Below, one piece after another: positions 9,301 through 17,192 of a stretch of 64,000 nt of DNA. Origin of the DNA: JAFGRU01 sp963665915 (GTDB lineage Bacteria; Desulfobacterota; Desulfuromonadia; Desulfuromonadales; JAAYDE01). Position 1 is the first letter of the stretch. Each line of letters starts with the position of its first letter. The notes under the pieces were generated by a model. The model was not told where the DNA came from. It did not search any database and saw only the letters and a list, made by a program, of their open reading frames with translations. Where the stretch lies: positions 1 through 64,000 of the forward strand of contig CAXXSG010000002.1 of assembly GCA_963665915.2 (NCBI GenBank). Reading direction: 5' to 3'. A program made the position numbers and the translations under genes.

Positions 9301-12300
9301 GCGACAAATGCGTGAAGGCACTGAAGCAGTATCAGCCGATTCTTGCCGCGATTGTGGCAGCTGAAAAATCACTTGATACCAAGAACGCCGATCTTGCCGC
9401 GGTGGAGAAGACACTGGCGACGTTGCCGGGCAAGTTGCCGGCGTGGGCTCAGCCACGCGTGGCCGCGGCGCGTGAGAAAGCCGCGAAACTGGCCGACCGC
9501 CGCAAGGGCGAGGCAATCAAGCAGGCCGCCGCGGCGCTCGATGCGTCGGCCAAGGCGCTCGAAGTCGGAGACTATGCCGCCGCGAAGGGGCCGCTCGCGC
9601 AAGCCGCGACGTCGATCAAGCTCGACGAGCAACTTGCCACGCGGCATGCCGAGTTGACCCGCGAGCGTGAGCGTTTGGAAACCTGGTTGCCGCGCGTTGT
9701 GGAATTGGAGCAGGTGCTTGCGCAAGGTGATCTGCTGCGCGTCCACACCGAAGCGCCGCCGCTCGTAGAGAATAAGGACGTTCCGCCGCTGGCTCGCGAC
9801 CGGGCCGCGAAGTTGGCCAAGCAAGCCGATCAGTTGATCGCCGAGGGGCAGAAACAGATTGACGGCGAGCTCGACGCTTTGGCGGTTGAGCTTGAGGAGC
9901 GGGGGCGCAAGGCTCGGCGGTTTGCGCAGCGTGCCATGCAGGCTGTGGCCAGTCCGCTGGCGACGGCGGAGCAGCACGCGCGGGCCGAGACGCTCGCGAA
10001 TCAGTACGAACAACTGCCGCGCCCGCCGCTGCCGTGGAAGCTCATCGGCGGCGTCGGTGGGGCGGCGGCGGTAATCGTTATCGTCGTGGCGTTGGCGATG
10101 TCCGGCGCGTTCGAGCGTTCCGAGCAACCTGCGCCGCCGGTTGAATCGCCTGATACGACAGTCGCGGAGCAACCGCCGGCGGAAGAGCAGCAGGCGGCCG
10201 CGGCGGAGCAGCAGACGACTACGCCGCCTGCCGAGCAGGATCAGCAAGAGACACAGCCAGTCGCGGCGGAGGCCGATACGCCTGGCGAATTGCAGCAAGT
10301 CGACGAGCCGCCAGCAGAGGAAACGGATACGCAGCAGGTCGCTACGCAGGCCGACGTGCCGAATGAGACTGACGAGTCGCCCATCGAGGATACGCCGCCG
10401 CCAGCGGAGGCGCCGATCGCGGTCCGGTTGGCTGGCGCCTTGCCGCAGTTGCAGACGCGTCTTGATGATGCCGCCGCGGAGGCGAGGGCGAACGATCGCG
10501 AGGTTGCCGCATGGACGCTGGCATTTGATCCGCCGGACGAAGTGCCCACGCGGCTGATTGCCCGGCGTGCTGGTGATTCGCACACGGAAACGGTCGCGAC
10601 GGTGGACGACCCGGCCGCGTTGGCGACGATGGAACTACCGGCCGAGGCGCTTGAACGTTTGTTCCCGCCGATCGTTCGGGTAGATCTTGGCGCGGTTGTG
10701 AAACACTACATCGACGAGACCGAGCAGCAGCTCGACTCGGTGATGCTGCGAGCGGAACGCGTCGAACAAGGGGCCGACGCGCTGAGGATTGCGGCGACGT
10801 GGAATGGCCACGCGTTGCTACCGTTGACCGGGTTTGCGTTCGATGATCGCGCGGGCGTGCTGACACCGGGGACTGAGGTGATTGCCGCTCACTTCCGCTC
10901 GCAAGTCGCCGCACTTGAAACTCTCAGCACGTCATTGCGGACGACGTTCAACGATGGCAACTACGACGCCGTCCTCAAGTTCGCCGGCGATCCGCAGGTT
11001 GCGAAGATTCAATCGATCGACGCGCAAAACGGCGTCGTCGCGTTGCGAACAACCGCGACGCTCGAAGGCGATTCGCGTGCCGACGCCGGCTTCCCGATTT
11101 CGCTGCGCTACGAGAACGAGCAGCTTGCGATTTCCGGTGACGCGGACGCAGCCTTCACCGACTATCTGACTGACCTCCAGACGCCGAAGTCGGCCGAAGC
11201 GGCGGCGGCGCTCGCCAAGGCCCTGGGCGCTGCGGGATCACTCCGCGTGCAACCGCAACCAGATGCCAGCGGTGCGCAGGTGAACCTCGCGATCACGACG
11301 GCTGACGGGCAACCGCTCACCACGGCCACTGCAACGTGGATTGCCGCGACGCTGTCATATGATGTGGATGCGGACGCGGTACGAACCGCGATTCGCAGCA
11401 CGATTCGCGAGCGAGTCGCAGCAGGCGACACCATCGAAGCTTTGCGGGCTACATGGAGCAAGGACCGCGCAGCGCTCGCACCCGCCACGGGCCAACCAGG
11501 CAGTGCGTTCTTCGATCAGTTGGACTTGCTCGAACTCGCCGTTCAGGAACAGTCGCCCGCGGACGTGCTGAGCGTTGCAGTGCAAGCCACGCTTGGTCCG
11601 GCCGAAGCATCCGCCGCCGAGCGTCTCAGCTATCCCGCGCGACTCAAGCTCAGCGGTAGCCAGTTCGCGTGGGATCCTGAATCATTCACGCTCGCCAAGA
11701 CCGCCATCGCGGGCGAATTGCAGCGTCTTTCGCAAAGCCCGCTTCTCCGTCGGCAGAGGACCGTGGAAGCGATCGCCGCGTTGGCTCGCGAAGTCGGCGT
11801 AGCGCCGGACGCGATTAAGACGCAGGCCGAAGACGACACACTGCGAGCCGAAGTCGCCGCCGCTGGCGGAAGCCGCATCTTCACGTGGAACTGGGATACT
11901 GCCGGGTTGCGTTACGCCGGCCGCCGGGAAGCCGCACCGGCGGTGCTCACGCTCGATCAGAAGCTTGCGAAACTTGCCCAGCAGGGCCAGGTCGAAACCG
12001 CCGCTCTGCACGATGTTCTGAAGTCCGTAGCCGAATCCAAGCTGGCGCGGCTTGGTGCCGCCGAGTTCCAATTGGCCGATTCGCTTGCCGCCGCGGCCGA
12101 CCCGGCCGCCGCATTGATCGCGACCAGCGGCCAACTCCAGCGCCTCGCCGCCCCGCGCCCGCAAAGTGAGCCGCTACCGAACGTCTTCGTCGAATACTAT
12201 GTCGGCGAGCGTGATGTGTACGGACTTGCCTGGCACGCCGAGACCGACAAGGCCGCCACAGTCACAGGCATCACCGATGCGCGTGTCTGGCGCGTTATGC

Positions 12301-12908
12301 CGACGTCGCAGTTGCAGGGCTACGCAAATCCGGAAGCCTTCCGTGCGGCGTACACGAAAGCCCAACTCGGCGAGCTACTGCTCGGCCCCGCGCTGGGCGA
12401 AAGCATTACGGCTGCGGCCGGCGGCTCATTTGGCTTGATGATCGCTCCCGACGGCCTGCTCTGGTTCGTTCGCTGGGAGCAGGTCGCGTTTAACGCCCGT
12501 CCCGTGCAGGGAATCGACAATCGCGGCGTCGGCAACGTTGGCCAGGTCGCCCGCCTGCGGGAACTGCTGGCCCCCGGTAACGGCGGCAAGACGTGGCGTC
12601 GTGCCGGCGTATGGTGTGTGCCGTGCCTGGCCGGCCAGTGGACCGGCGCCATCGACCGCAACACCAAGCTGAATCTCGGCCCGATCGTTCCCGGTCAGAA
12701 GCCCAGCACACTGAGATTCCGCCAGCGCGGCCAAGTGTTGATCGCCAGCGTTAACGACCCCACGCTGGCCGGCGATTTCGCTTGGACGCAATTCGTTCGC
12801 GAGGTCGATCCGGCGACGCTCGGGGCTGCATTCTGGGATCGTCGCTGGGAAAACGGCGAGTGGATGCCCACGCCGTTCACGAGCTTCTCGCTCTTGCCGC
12901 GGAAGTAG
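6366..12908 (+). CDS. giant membrane-anchored pseudokinase with long coiled-coil region
   Basis: A 2,180-residue protein starting at TTG 6366; GGAG at 6355-6358 has ideal spacing. Residues about 60-310 resemble the C-lobe of a Ser/Thr kinase: 'GLIHGSILPESL' in place of the catalytic HRD loop (H111-G-S, no catalytic Asp), 'VKLGDYG' (D131, like DFG), an activation segment leading to 'VAPYL', 'SKGDQFAAGVVLHALATG' (D204, helix F), and a final 'ASEPAERF' motif. The glycine loop and VAIK lysine are not visible, so it is probably inactive. Residues about 330-1220 are Ala/Glu/Leu/Arg-rich helical repeats ('AAWRLDAACQ...L' type). One transmembrane helix is at about 1225-1247, a Pro/Gln/Glu linker at 1250-1350, and an about 830-residue presumably periplasmic domain ends the protein. 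It may be a scaffold; no substrate or partner is known. Confidence 0.85.
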   Translation: MAGIFEEQFADHRVIHVPADVDAQQRDAFVTKITAAVRKQAALAGKSGAVLRLDGSVRDEGDVLIIAHEPARPLRPAAIEQTDDLPTIEELLWIGATIIEALKAGGPGLIHGSILPESLYLDETGRVKLGDYGIVPAFEDVFGVDSRREVHCTGGLQPSHAGSTHCSGGWSRLSDADSREHGWVAPYLGHDLLSGTSRLNSKGDQFAAGVVLHALATGHHPFGAEFSDPSLMLYFHLEPYPLNEERSEWEEVFTRADKELATDADKPILAWSDLLRRLLASEPAERFANAAEAGKQIEPFCPADWRQATEALSKGMMLLDEGEVEALLAVVTPWRGSEALPALWRDQLDTWIADVEARKEEITAYKRLRLRLAEAQEALRSVEVDKARQIAREILESPQCDDELRATAEELINLGDEQAEFIASGADDLAVAYLDSARSSLAAYAFEPAQQVLRGLLSDPAIPKTRLAQARELLAEVELAEQRLEQQQRELAEATEDLQAWRLDAACQRLAALAEAGEMPSELAEQVAATLNEAQSAAQQRSEHLAKLEDAQTAWNGVDSDTLAVKLAEVPEDVTDPQVLAARAEFAVRLASLEEALRYQTDANARLETEDFEAALAAGEGGVGLGELPEKLGDELRSLADVCRAKIETRDRRQSEIDAATADFDNWRLDAACEKFEALAAADDLTQTQREVVEPAWERAQAALEARQAGQAALAEAETAWNAADLDALRAALERVPVHVPDPELSTPRAELEQRAAALADGLAERDRGRELLEAEAFGEALAIAEKAAARERLPEATLAELRALVDECRGLISQREREHREQAEAVLQRCAADLEELKVEPVDKTLTPTFVDDPQLPESLRQRARELRGVADRLASVLTRFEHAREHLKEGGFKDAAAILQGVQTDGLPAAAAAEAERLHGEVAEQQARHAEQMREGLAGQLGKVEKLLAEGQLDAAQTELGAVAAAEFLDDALRKRCDKCVKALKQYQPILAAIVAAEKSLDTKNADLAAVEKTLATLPGKLPAWAQPRVAAAREKAAKLADRRKGEAIKQAAAALDASAKALEVGDYAAAKGPLAQAATSIKLDEQLATRHAELTRERERLETWLPRVVELEQVLAQGDLLRVHTEAPPLVENKDVPPLARDRAAKLAKQADQLIAEGQKQIDGELDALAVELEERGRKARRFAQRAMQAVASPLATAEQHARAETLANQYEQLPRPPLPWKLIGGVGGAAAVIVIVVALAMSGAFERSEQPAPPVESPDTTVAEQPPAEEQQAAAAEQQTTTPPAEQDQQETQPVAAEADTPGELQQVDEPPAEETDTQQVATQADVPNETDESPIEDTPPPAEAPIAVRLAGALPQLQTRLDDAAAEARANDREVAAWTLAFDPPDEVPTRLIARRAGDSHTETVATVDDPAALATMELPAEALERLFPPIVRVDLGAVVKHYIDETEQQLDSVMLRAERVEQGADALRIAATWNGHALLPLTGFAFDDRAGVLTPGTEVIAAHFRSQVAALETLSTSLRTTFNDGNYDAVLKFAGDPQVAKIQSIDAQNGVVALRTTATLEGDSRADAGFPISLRYENEQLAISGDADAAFTDYLTDLQTPKSAEAAAALAKALGAAGSLRVQPQPDASGAQVNLAITTADGQPLTTATATWIAATLSYDVDADAVRTAIRSTIRERVAAGDTIEALRATWSKDRAALAPATGQPGSAFFDQLDLLELAVQEQSPADVLSVAVQATLGPAEASAAERLSYPARLKLSGSQFAWDPESFTLAKTAIAGELQRLSQSPLLRRQRTVEAIAALAREVGVAPDAIKTQAEDDTLRAEVAAAGGSRIFTWNWDTAGLRYAGRREAAPAVLTLDQKLAKLAQQGQVETAALHDVLKSVAESKLARLGAAEFQLADSLAAAADPAAALIATSGQLQRLAAPRPQSEPLPNVFVEYYVGERDVYGLAWHAETDKAATVTGITDARVWRVMPTSQLQGYANPEAFRAAYTKAQLGELLLGPALGESITAAAGGSFGLMIAPDGLLWFVRWEQVAFNARPVQGIDNRGVGNVGQVARLRELLAPGNGGKTWRRAGVWCVPCLAGQWTGAIDRNTKLNLGPIVPGQKPSTLRFRQRGQVLIASVNDPTLAGDFAWTQFVREVDPATLGAAFWDRRWENGEWMPTPFTSFSLLPRK
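6815..6875 (+). repeat. diverged direct repeat inside the pseudokinase activation segment
   Basis: Two related 19-bp copies, GCATTGCACGGGCGGTTTG (6815-6833) and GCATTGTTCAGGCGGTTGG (6857-6875), start 42 bases apart and are translated as two His-Cys-x-Gly-Gly motifs. The first copy overlaps an imperfect palindrome (ACGGGC/GCCGT). It may be a small repeat element captured in frame; this is inference. Confidence 0.45.
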
Positions 12909-12942
12909 CCGACGCGTGTTTTCCGGCCGGAACGCTATCACC

Positions 12943-12970
12943 TTGTGGCACACCGGACCGCCTCTATAAT
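12943..12970 (+). promoter_or_regulatory. sigma70-type promoter for the membrane-protein/phosphatidyltransferase operon
   Basis: A perfect TATAAT at 12965-12970 is preceded after 16 bases by TTGTGG (12943-12948; three matches to TTGACA plus spacing). It lies 35 bases after the pseudokinase stop codon and 126 bases before the next start, so the downstream operon can be transcribed on its own. Confidence 0.65.
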
Positions 12971-12976
12971 GCCGAG

Positions 12977-13095
12977 TGTTTGGGTAGGGAAACCGGCGTG
13001 GTCACCTACGCAAACGACTTACACGGGTACCGCCTGCGCGCAGCGGGGGTATGGGTCGTCAAGACCGCTAAACCGCGCTGAGAGGAGATACTCCC
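12977..13095 (+). promoter_or_regulatory. structured 5' leader of the 13096 gene
   Basis: The about 115-nt leader predicted from the promoter contains nested complementarity: ACGAC (13014-13018) with GTCGT (13055-13059), enclosing CTGC/GCAG (13034-13043) plus additional CC/GG pairs. It ends in AGGAG at 13083-13087, eight bases before the ATG. I compared it mentally with TPP, SAM, c-di-GMP and cobalamin consensus motifs and found no convincing match. Regulation through this leader is a guess from its length and pairing. Confidence 0.35.
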
Positions 13096-14958
13096 ATGGC
13101 CGATGAGCCGCATACGCTTCAACGAATTGCCTGGGCCGAAACGTTTCCGTTTGTTCGGCTGTTCTCAACGTTCCGGCGGGCCGTATCGTTCTGGCCGATG
13201 GCCCTCGCGTTCGTCTGCGTTGTCCTGAGCTGCACCGCCGGCTGGGTGCTCGATTGCGTCTGGGTGGCTGCGGACGGCGGCGTGCTGGTCGTCTCTTCCG
13301 GGCCGGAAGCCCTTTCCACGCCCGCCCGACGGGCGCTGCTCGAGCGCGGCGTGATGGCCGGTGGACGGGGACACGGCGCGACGATGGACGAGATCGAGGC
13401 CTTCGCCACGCTCGACGGCGCCGGGTTTGAGAACTGGCGCAACGGCGCGGTAGCCTATCGCGAGCAGCTCATCAAGAGCACCAGCGAGGCCGACGCCCAG
13501 GCCTACGAGACCGAGAAGACCGAACTCCTGACGCTGATCGACGAACGGCTGGCGACTTGTCTGACCCAGGTCGAAGGCGATGAGAGCCGCTCTGCGGCGG
13601 ACATGGAAGTGACGCTGGCCGAGTTGCGCCGTGCGGCGGACGTGCTACGTCTCACCGTGCAGGGCCAGGATACGTCGTTCTTCGGCCCGGCGACGCAATC
13701 GGCCAAAGCCAGCGGCACGCTCTTCCAGCGCTACGGCGACGCCAGCGACAATGAATGGGTCGAGCAGCAAAGTCGCGTTTCGACCTTCCTGATGAAGTAC
13801 CGGAACCAGGGTGAACTCGAACGCCTCGCTCCCCGCGGCCCGTTTTGCAGCCTGCTCAAATACGAAATGTCCTGCTTTGCCGGTGCCGTGCAGGGTGTCT
13901 GCAACGGGCGGCTGGGCTTCTCGGGCGACGCCTTCAGCGGCGAGCCGGCGATGCTGGGCAGCATCGGCTCCGCCGCACGCGGTATCTGGTGGCTGGTTAC
14001 CGAGCGTCGTTGCCTGACCGTCTTCCTGGCGGTGCTGCAACTGCTGATCTTCGCACTGTTCGGCGGAGCGATCTGCCGCATCTCCGCGGTCGAAAGTGCC
14101 CGCGACGAACGCATCTCGGCCACTGCCGCACTGCAATTCGTTCGCGAGAAATACACTGGATTCATCGCCGCACCGCTGCTGCCGATCGGCATCTTCCTTG
14201 CCACGGCCGTGGTCATGTGGGTGGGCGGCCTGATCGGGGCGATCCCCGGTCTGCAGATCGTAATCGGCTTCCTCTACGGCCTTACGCTGCTCGGCGGCAT
14301 TGTTCTGGTCTCGACGTTTATCGCACTGATCGCCGGCTTCCACCTGATGTGGCCGACCATCGCCACCGAAGGTTCGGATGCATTCGACGCGGTGCAACGC
14401 GCCGCCGGCTACCTCTTCCAGCGCACGTGGAACGTGGCGTTCTACTCGATCTCGTTGCTGGTCTACGGTGCGTTCTCGTTTGTCATCGTGCGCATGCTGG
14501 CCATGCTGCTCTTCAAACTGACGCACATGGCGACCGGGGCCGGTATGAACGTCGTCTCCAGCGGCGCCGCGGACAGCGTCGGCAAGCTCGATGCGATGTG
14601 GCATATGCCGGCCTGGGCCGATCTGCCCTGGTTGCCGACCGTTGATCAGATTGCTTTCTGGGGCAGCTTTGAAACCGTTCCGCTGACCGGGGCCGAATGG
14701 CTGGCCCGCTGGTTCTTCGCCGCCTGGGTGATGATCTTCGTCGCCATGGTCGGTGCGTTTGTGATCAGCTTCTACTTCTGTGGCAGCACACAGATGTACC
14801 TGCTGCTCCGGCGGGATGTGGACGCCGTGGATTACGACGAAGTCTATTACGAAGAGCCGGAAGACGAATTCGCCGCTGAGCCCGCGCCGGCCGAGGCGGC
14901 CGACGCTGCTGACGGCGATAACGCGGAAACGGGTGGCGACGCGAAAGACGCGGACTAG
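13096..14958 (+). CDS. multi-pass membrane protein with large periplasmic loop and acidic tail
   Basis: A 620-residue protein. After about 30 residues a first helix (about 32-58) leads into a hydrophilic, partly helical loop of about 240 residues (60-300). Five or six more helices follow at about 300-325, 352-372, 375-420, 450-475 and 545-572 ('LLPIGIFLATAVVMWVGGL', 'FLYGLTLLGGIVLVSTFIAL'). The tail (576-620) is rich in Asp, Glu and Ala. I do not recognise the family. The start is supported by AGGAG with an 8-base spacer. It follows the giant pseudokinase gene and sits 9 bases before a phosphatidyltransferase gene, suggesting a membrane or envelope role, which is inference. Confidence 0.8.
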   Translation: MADEPHTLQRIAWAETFPFVRLFSTFRRAVSFWPMALAFVCVVLSCTAGWVLDCVWVAADGGVLVVSSGPEALSTPARRALLERGVMAGGRGHGATMDEIEAFATLDGAGFENWRNGAVAYREQLIKSTSEADAQAYETEKTELLTLIDERLATCLTQVEGDESRSAADMEVTLAELRRAADVLRLTVQGQDTSFFGPATQSAKASGTLFQRYGDASDNEWVEQQSRVSTFLMKYRNQGELERLAPRGPFCSLLKYEMSCFAGAVQGVCNGRLGFSGDAFSGEPAMLGSIGSAARGIWWLVTERRCLTVFLAVLQLLIFALFGGAICRISAVESARDERISATAALQFVREKYTGFIAAPLLPIGIFLATAVVMWVGGLIGAIPGLQIVIGFLYGLTLLGGIVLVSTFIALIAGFHLMWPTIATEGSDAFDAVQRAAGYLFQRTWNVAFYSISLLVYGAFSFVIVRMLAMLLFKLTHMATGAGMNVVSSGAADSVGKLDAMWHMPAWADLPWLPTVDQIAFWGSFETVPLTGAEWLARWFFAAWVMIFVAMVGAFVISFYFCGSTQMYLLLRRDVDAVDYDEVYYEEPEDEFAAEPAPAEAADAADGDNAETGGDAKDAD

Positions 14959-14967
14959 GTCCACTCC

Positions 14968-15891
14968 ATGTCCGCCCCGACAGACAGGCCGCCTGACAGC
15001 GATGCTCCGCCCGCCAGCGGCGGCAAGGATTTTAAGCGGCTGCGCGAATCGCACGAGCGCGAAGGCGCCAGTCTGGCGATCGGTGCGCGGATCTGTTCCG
15101 CGCGGGATCGCGTGGCCCGCGTGCTCATCGCGCTTGGCCTGACGCCCAACGCCGTCACGGTGCTGGGCTTCCTGGTGACGTGCGGAGCGGCGTATTGCCT
15201 GTACCGTGGGGCGGGGCACCAACTGCCATTCTTCTACAACGGCATTGGTCCGCAAAGCTGGTGGCCGCTTGGGGCGACGCTTTTCCTCTTTGCATCCGGG
15301 GCCTGCGACATGCTCGACGGCGCGGTGGCGCGTGTTGGCAACATGAGCAGCCGCTTCGGGGCCGTGCTCGATTCCACGCTCGATCGCATGAGCGATATGG
15401 TCATCTTCGTCGCCTGCCTGTTCTACTTTGTCCGCTTTGAAAACGTGACGCTGCAAGTGTTGGCGGTCGCGGCGTTGTGCAGTTCGATCCTGATCAGTTA
15501 CGTCAAAGCCCGGGCCGAGGAGATCATTGACGATTGTTCGGTGGGCTACTGGCTGCGGGGCGAGCGATTCGCCGCCGTGCTGATCGGCTGTGCGACCGGT
15601 CACGTTGCGTTCGTGTTGTGGCAATTGGGCCTGACGAATTGGCTGACTGTCTGGCGGCGGATTTCGTACTCTTACGGCGTGATCGCGGCGCAGGATGCCG
15701 GGCGTCCGCTGCCGCCGAGCGGGCCCAATCCGGGCTGGACGGGCCGTTTTCAGCTCTGGCGCCGCCCACGCGGCTCGATCGGCTACGATATTGTTACGGG
15801 CCTGAATATCGCGATGATCGTGGTCGCATCGTGGATTTGGCCGGTGTTGGGCGGGGCCGGCGATCCGCTACGGGCGTGGCTGGGCGGCTAA
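14968..15891 (+). CDS. CDP-alcohol phosphatidyltransferase family protein
   Basis: A 307-residue integral membrane enzyme carrying the complete CDP-alcohol phosphotransferase signature DX2DGX2ARX8GX3DX3D, seen as 'DMLDGAVARVG' ... 'FGAVLDSTLD' from about residue 114. It transfers a phosphoalcohol from CDP-alcohol to an acceptor alcohol using divalent metals at the cytoplasmic membrane face. 'LGLTPNAVTVLGFL' just before the motif and 'SYVKARAEE' after it are typical of the PgsA/inositol-phosphate-type branch. An extended N-terminus (about 50 residues) and a C-terminal hydrophobic segment are present. The exact acceptor (glycerol-phosphate or inositol-phosphate) is not certain. An inositol-phosphate synthase is encoded at 36639, which makes an inositol lipid possible. 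Confidence 0.88.
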   Translation: MSAPTDRPPDSDAPPASGGKDFKRLRESHEREGASLAIGARICSARDRVARVLIALGLTPNAVTVLGFLVTCGAAYCLYRGAGHQLPFFYNGIGPQSWWPLGATLFLFASGACDMLDGAVARVGNMSSRFGAVLDSTLDRMSDMVIFVACLFYFVRFENVTLQVLAVAALCSSILISYVKARAEEIIDDCSVGYWLRGERFAAVLIGCATGHVAFVLWQLGLTNWLTVWRRISYSYGVIAAQDAGRPLPPSGPNPGWTGRFQLWRRPRGSIGYDIVTGLNIAMIVVASWIWPVLGGAGDPLRAWLGG

Positions 15892-15920
15892 GGAAATCCG
15901 CCGCGAAATCCGCCCAGACG

Positions 15921-15948
15921 TTGACCGGCAGCGCTTTGCCCGAATAAT
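15921..15948 (+). promoter_or_regulatory. sigma70-type promoter for the FecR-like gene
   Basis: TTGACC (15921-15926) and AATAAT (15943-15948) are separated by 16 bases, each matching consensus at five of six positions. The ATG of the next gene is 48 bases further on. Confidence 0.65.
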
Positions 15949-15995
15949 TAGCAGATTGTCTGGGTCACTTACCCCAATATCTGGGAGAAACGCGC

Positions 15996-17093
15996 ATGTC
16001 CTCGATCCGTAGTGCTTTTGCTGTGTTGGTGATGACTGCCGCATTCGCGCTCCTCGTCGCGCCCACGGCGTATTCGCAGGAGACTCCGCCGGCCGCCGCG
16101 CAAGACCAAACGCAATCGGACACGGCCGCCACGGCTGACCAACCCGCAGACGCGCAGGCAGCCGATGCGCAACCCGCCGCGCCGGCCGATGGCCAGGCAA
16201 TCATGGCGCGCGTCATCGAAGTGCATGGCGATGTGAAGTGGGCGCCGCTCGACAGCCAGGAATACACACCCTGCAAGCTCGACGACGAGTATCCGCCCAA
16301 GACGAAGATCATCACCGGCGTGCGTTCGTCCGTGAAGCTTCAGATTGGCGACGAGGAGCCGTACACCTGCATGCTGATCGAAGCTGTCGGCAAGACCGTT
16401 CTCAGCGAGGCTTACAAGACCGACGACACCAAGCACGTGCGTGTCGGCGTTGGTTACGGCCGCATTCGCGCCGGCGTGGCCGAGGGTGGCCTGAAGAGCG
16501 ACTTCACCGTTGATAGCCCGGTTGCAACGCTCTCGAAGCGCGGCACGTGGGGCTTCACGCTCTTCTATGAACGCGATACTGATTACTTCGACATCGGCCT
16601 GGCGGATCGCGGTTTGGTCGAAGCGATCAACCGGATCAACAATGATCGCCGCTCGCTCAGCCCGGGTGAACGTGTAACGCACGCGATGCGTTTCTGGCTC
16701 GATCAGGCCCAGTTTGATCGCAACGTGCCCATCCCCGACATCCTCGGTCAGGGCGACATCGACGTCGCCTTCAATCGCATTCAACAGAGCGGTCTCGGCG
16801 TGCTGCATCCCGGACAGGGCTCGACTGTGCTGATCAATCTGACCAACCGCAGTGCGCAGACCGACTTCGCGAATCTTCTGCGGCAGTCCTTCGGCGGCAC
16901 GTTGCCGCACGTTGATGTCAATCACGGCTTGCGGGCTGAAGGATTCTTCGGCACCGGCCGCGGCGACCAATTGGTCGATGTGCTGATCGATTCAGCCAAT
17001 CCGCTGGTGCAGAAGGGCATGGCCAAGGCCGGTCGCTACCGTTTCCGGCAGTCCGCCGTCGCGGAGTGGATGCGCAATCACGACCCGAAGTAG
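15996..17093 (+). CDS. secreted FecR-domain-like protein
   Basis: A 365-residue exported protein: signal peptide MSSIRSAFAVLVMTAAFALL (continuing to about residue 28), then a 40-residue Ala/Gln/Asp/Pro linker. A FecR-like beta domain follows at about residues 68-195: 'ARVIEVHGDVKW', 'GVRSSVKLQIGDEEPYTCML', 'VRVGVGYGRIRAGV' and 'DFTVDSPVATLSKRGTWGF', i.e. the 'thresholds, smooth/sticky V-G-x-G, D-S-P-x-A-x-x-x-x-G-T' pattern of FecR. The C-terminal 150 residues are less familiar. In planctomycetes such domains are usually free-standing surface proteins rather than anti-sigma regulators, and no ECF sigma gene is adjacent. GGGAG has an 8-base spacer before the ATG. Confidence 0.75.
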   Translation: MSSIRSAFAVLVMTAAFALLVAPTAYSQETPPAAAQDQTQSDTAATADQPADAQAADAQPAAPADGQAIMARVIEVHGDVKWAPLDSQEYTPCKLDDEYPPKTKIITGVRSSVKLQIGDEEPYTCMLIEAVGKTVLSEAYKTDDTKHVRVGVGYGRIRAGVAEGGLKSDFTVDSPVATLSKRGTWGFTLFYERDTDYFDIGLADRGLVEAINRINNDRRSLSPGERVTHAMRFWLDQAQFDRNVPIPDILGQGDIDVAFNRIQQSGLGVLHPGQGSTVLINLTNRSAQTDFANLLRQSFGGTLPHVDVNHGLRAEGFFGTGRGDQLVDVLIDSANPLVQKGMAKAGRYRFRQSAVAEWMRNHDPK

Positions 17094-17192
17094 CGCTGCT
17101 GCCGTGGTTATGGCCGCAGCCGAAGCGGCAATTACGCTTGAGTTTGGTCTTTCCGCCGCGGACAATGCGTGCCGCTTTGGAAAGACTGCGCG

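Noticed and set aside
12977..13095. TPP riboswitch (a CTGAGA string is present)
   Set aside because: Only the short CTGAGA is shared; the second conserved half of the TPP aptamer is absent.
13645..15624. A 659-residue leftward open frame
   Set aside because: It is antisense to the membrane protein and phosphatidyltransferase genes, whose frames carry real motifs; its composition (many His, Asp, Arg, Gln) is typical of a shadow frame.
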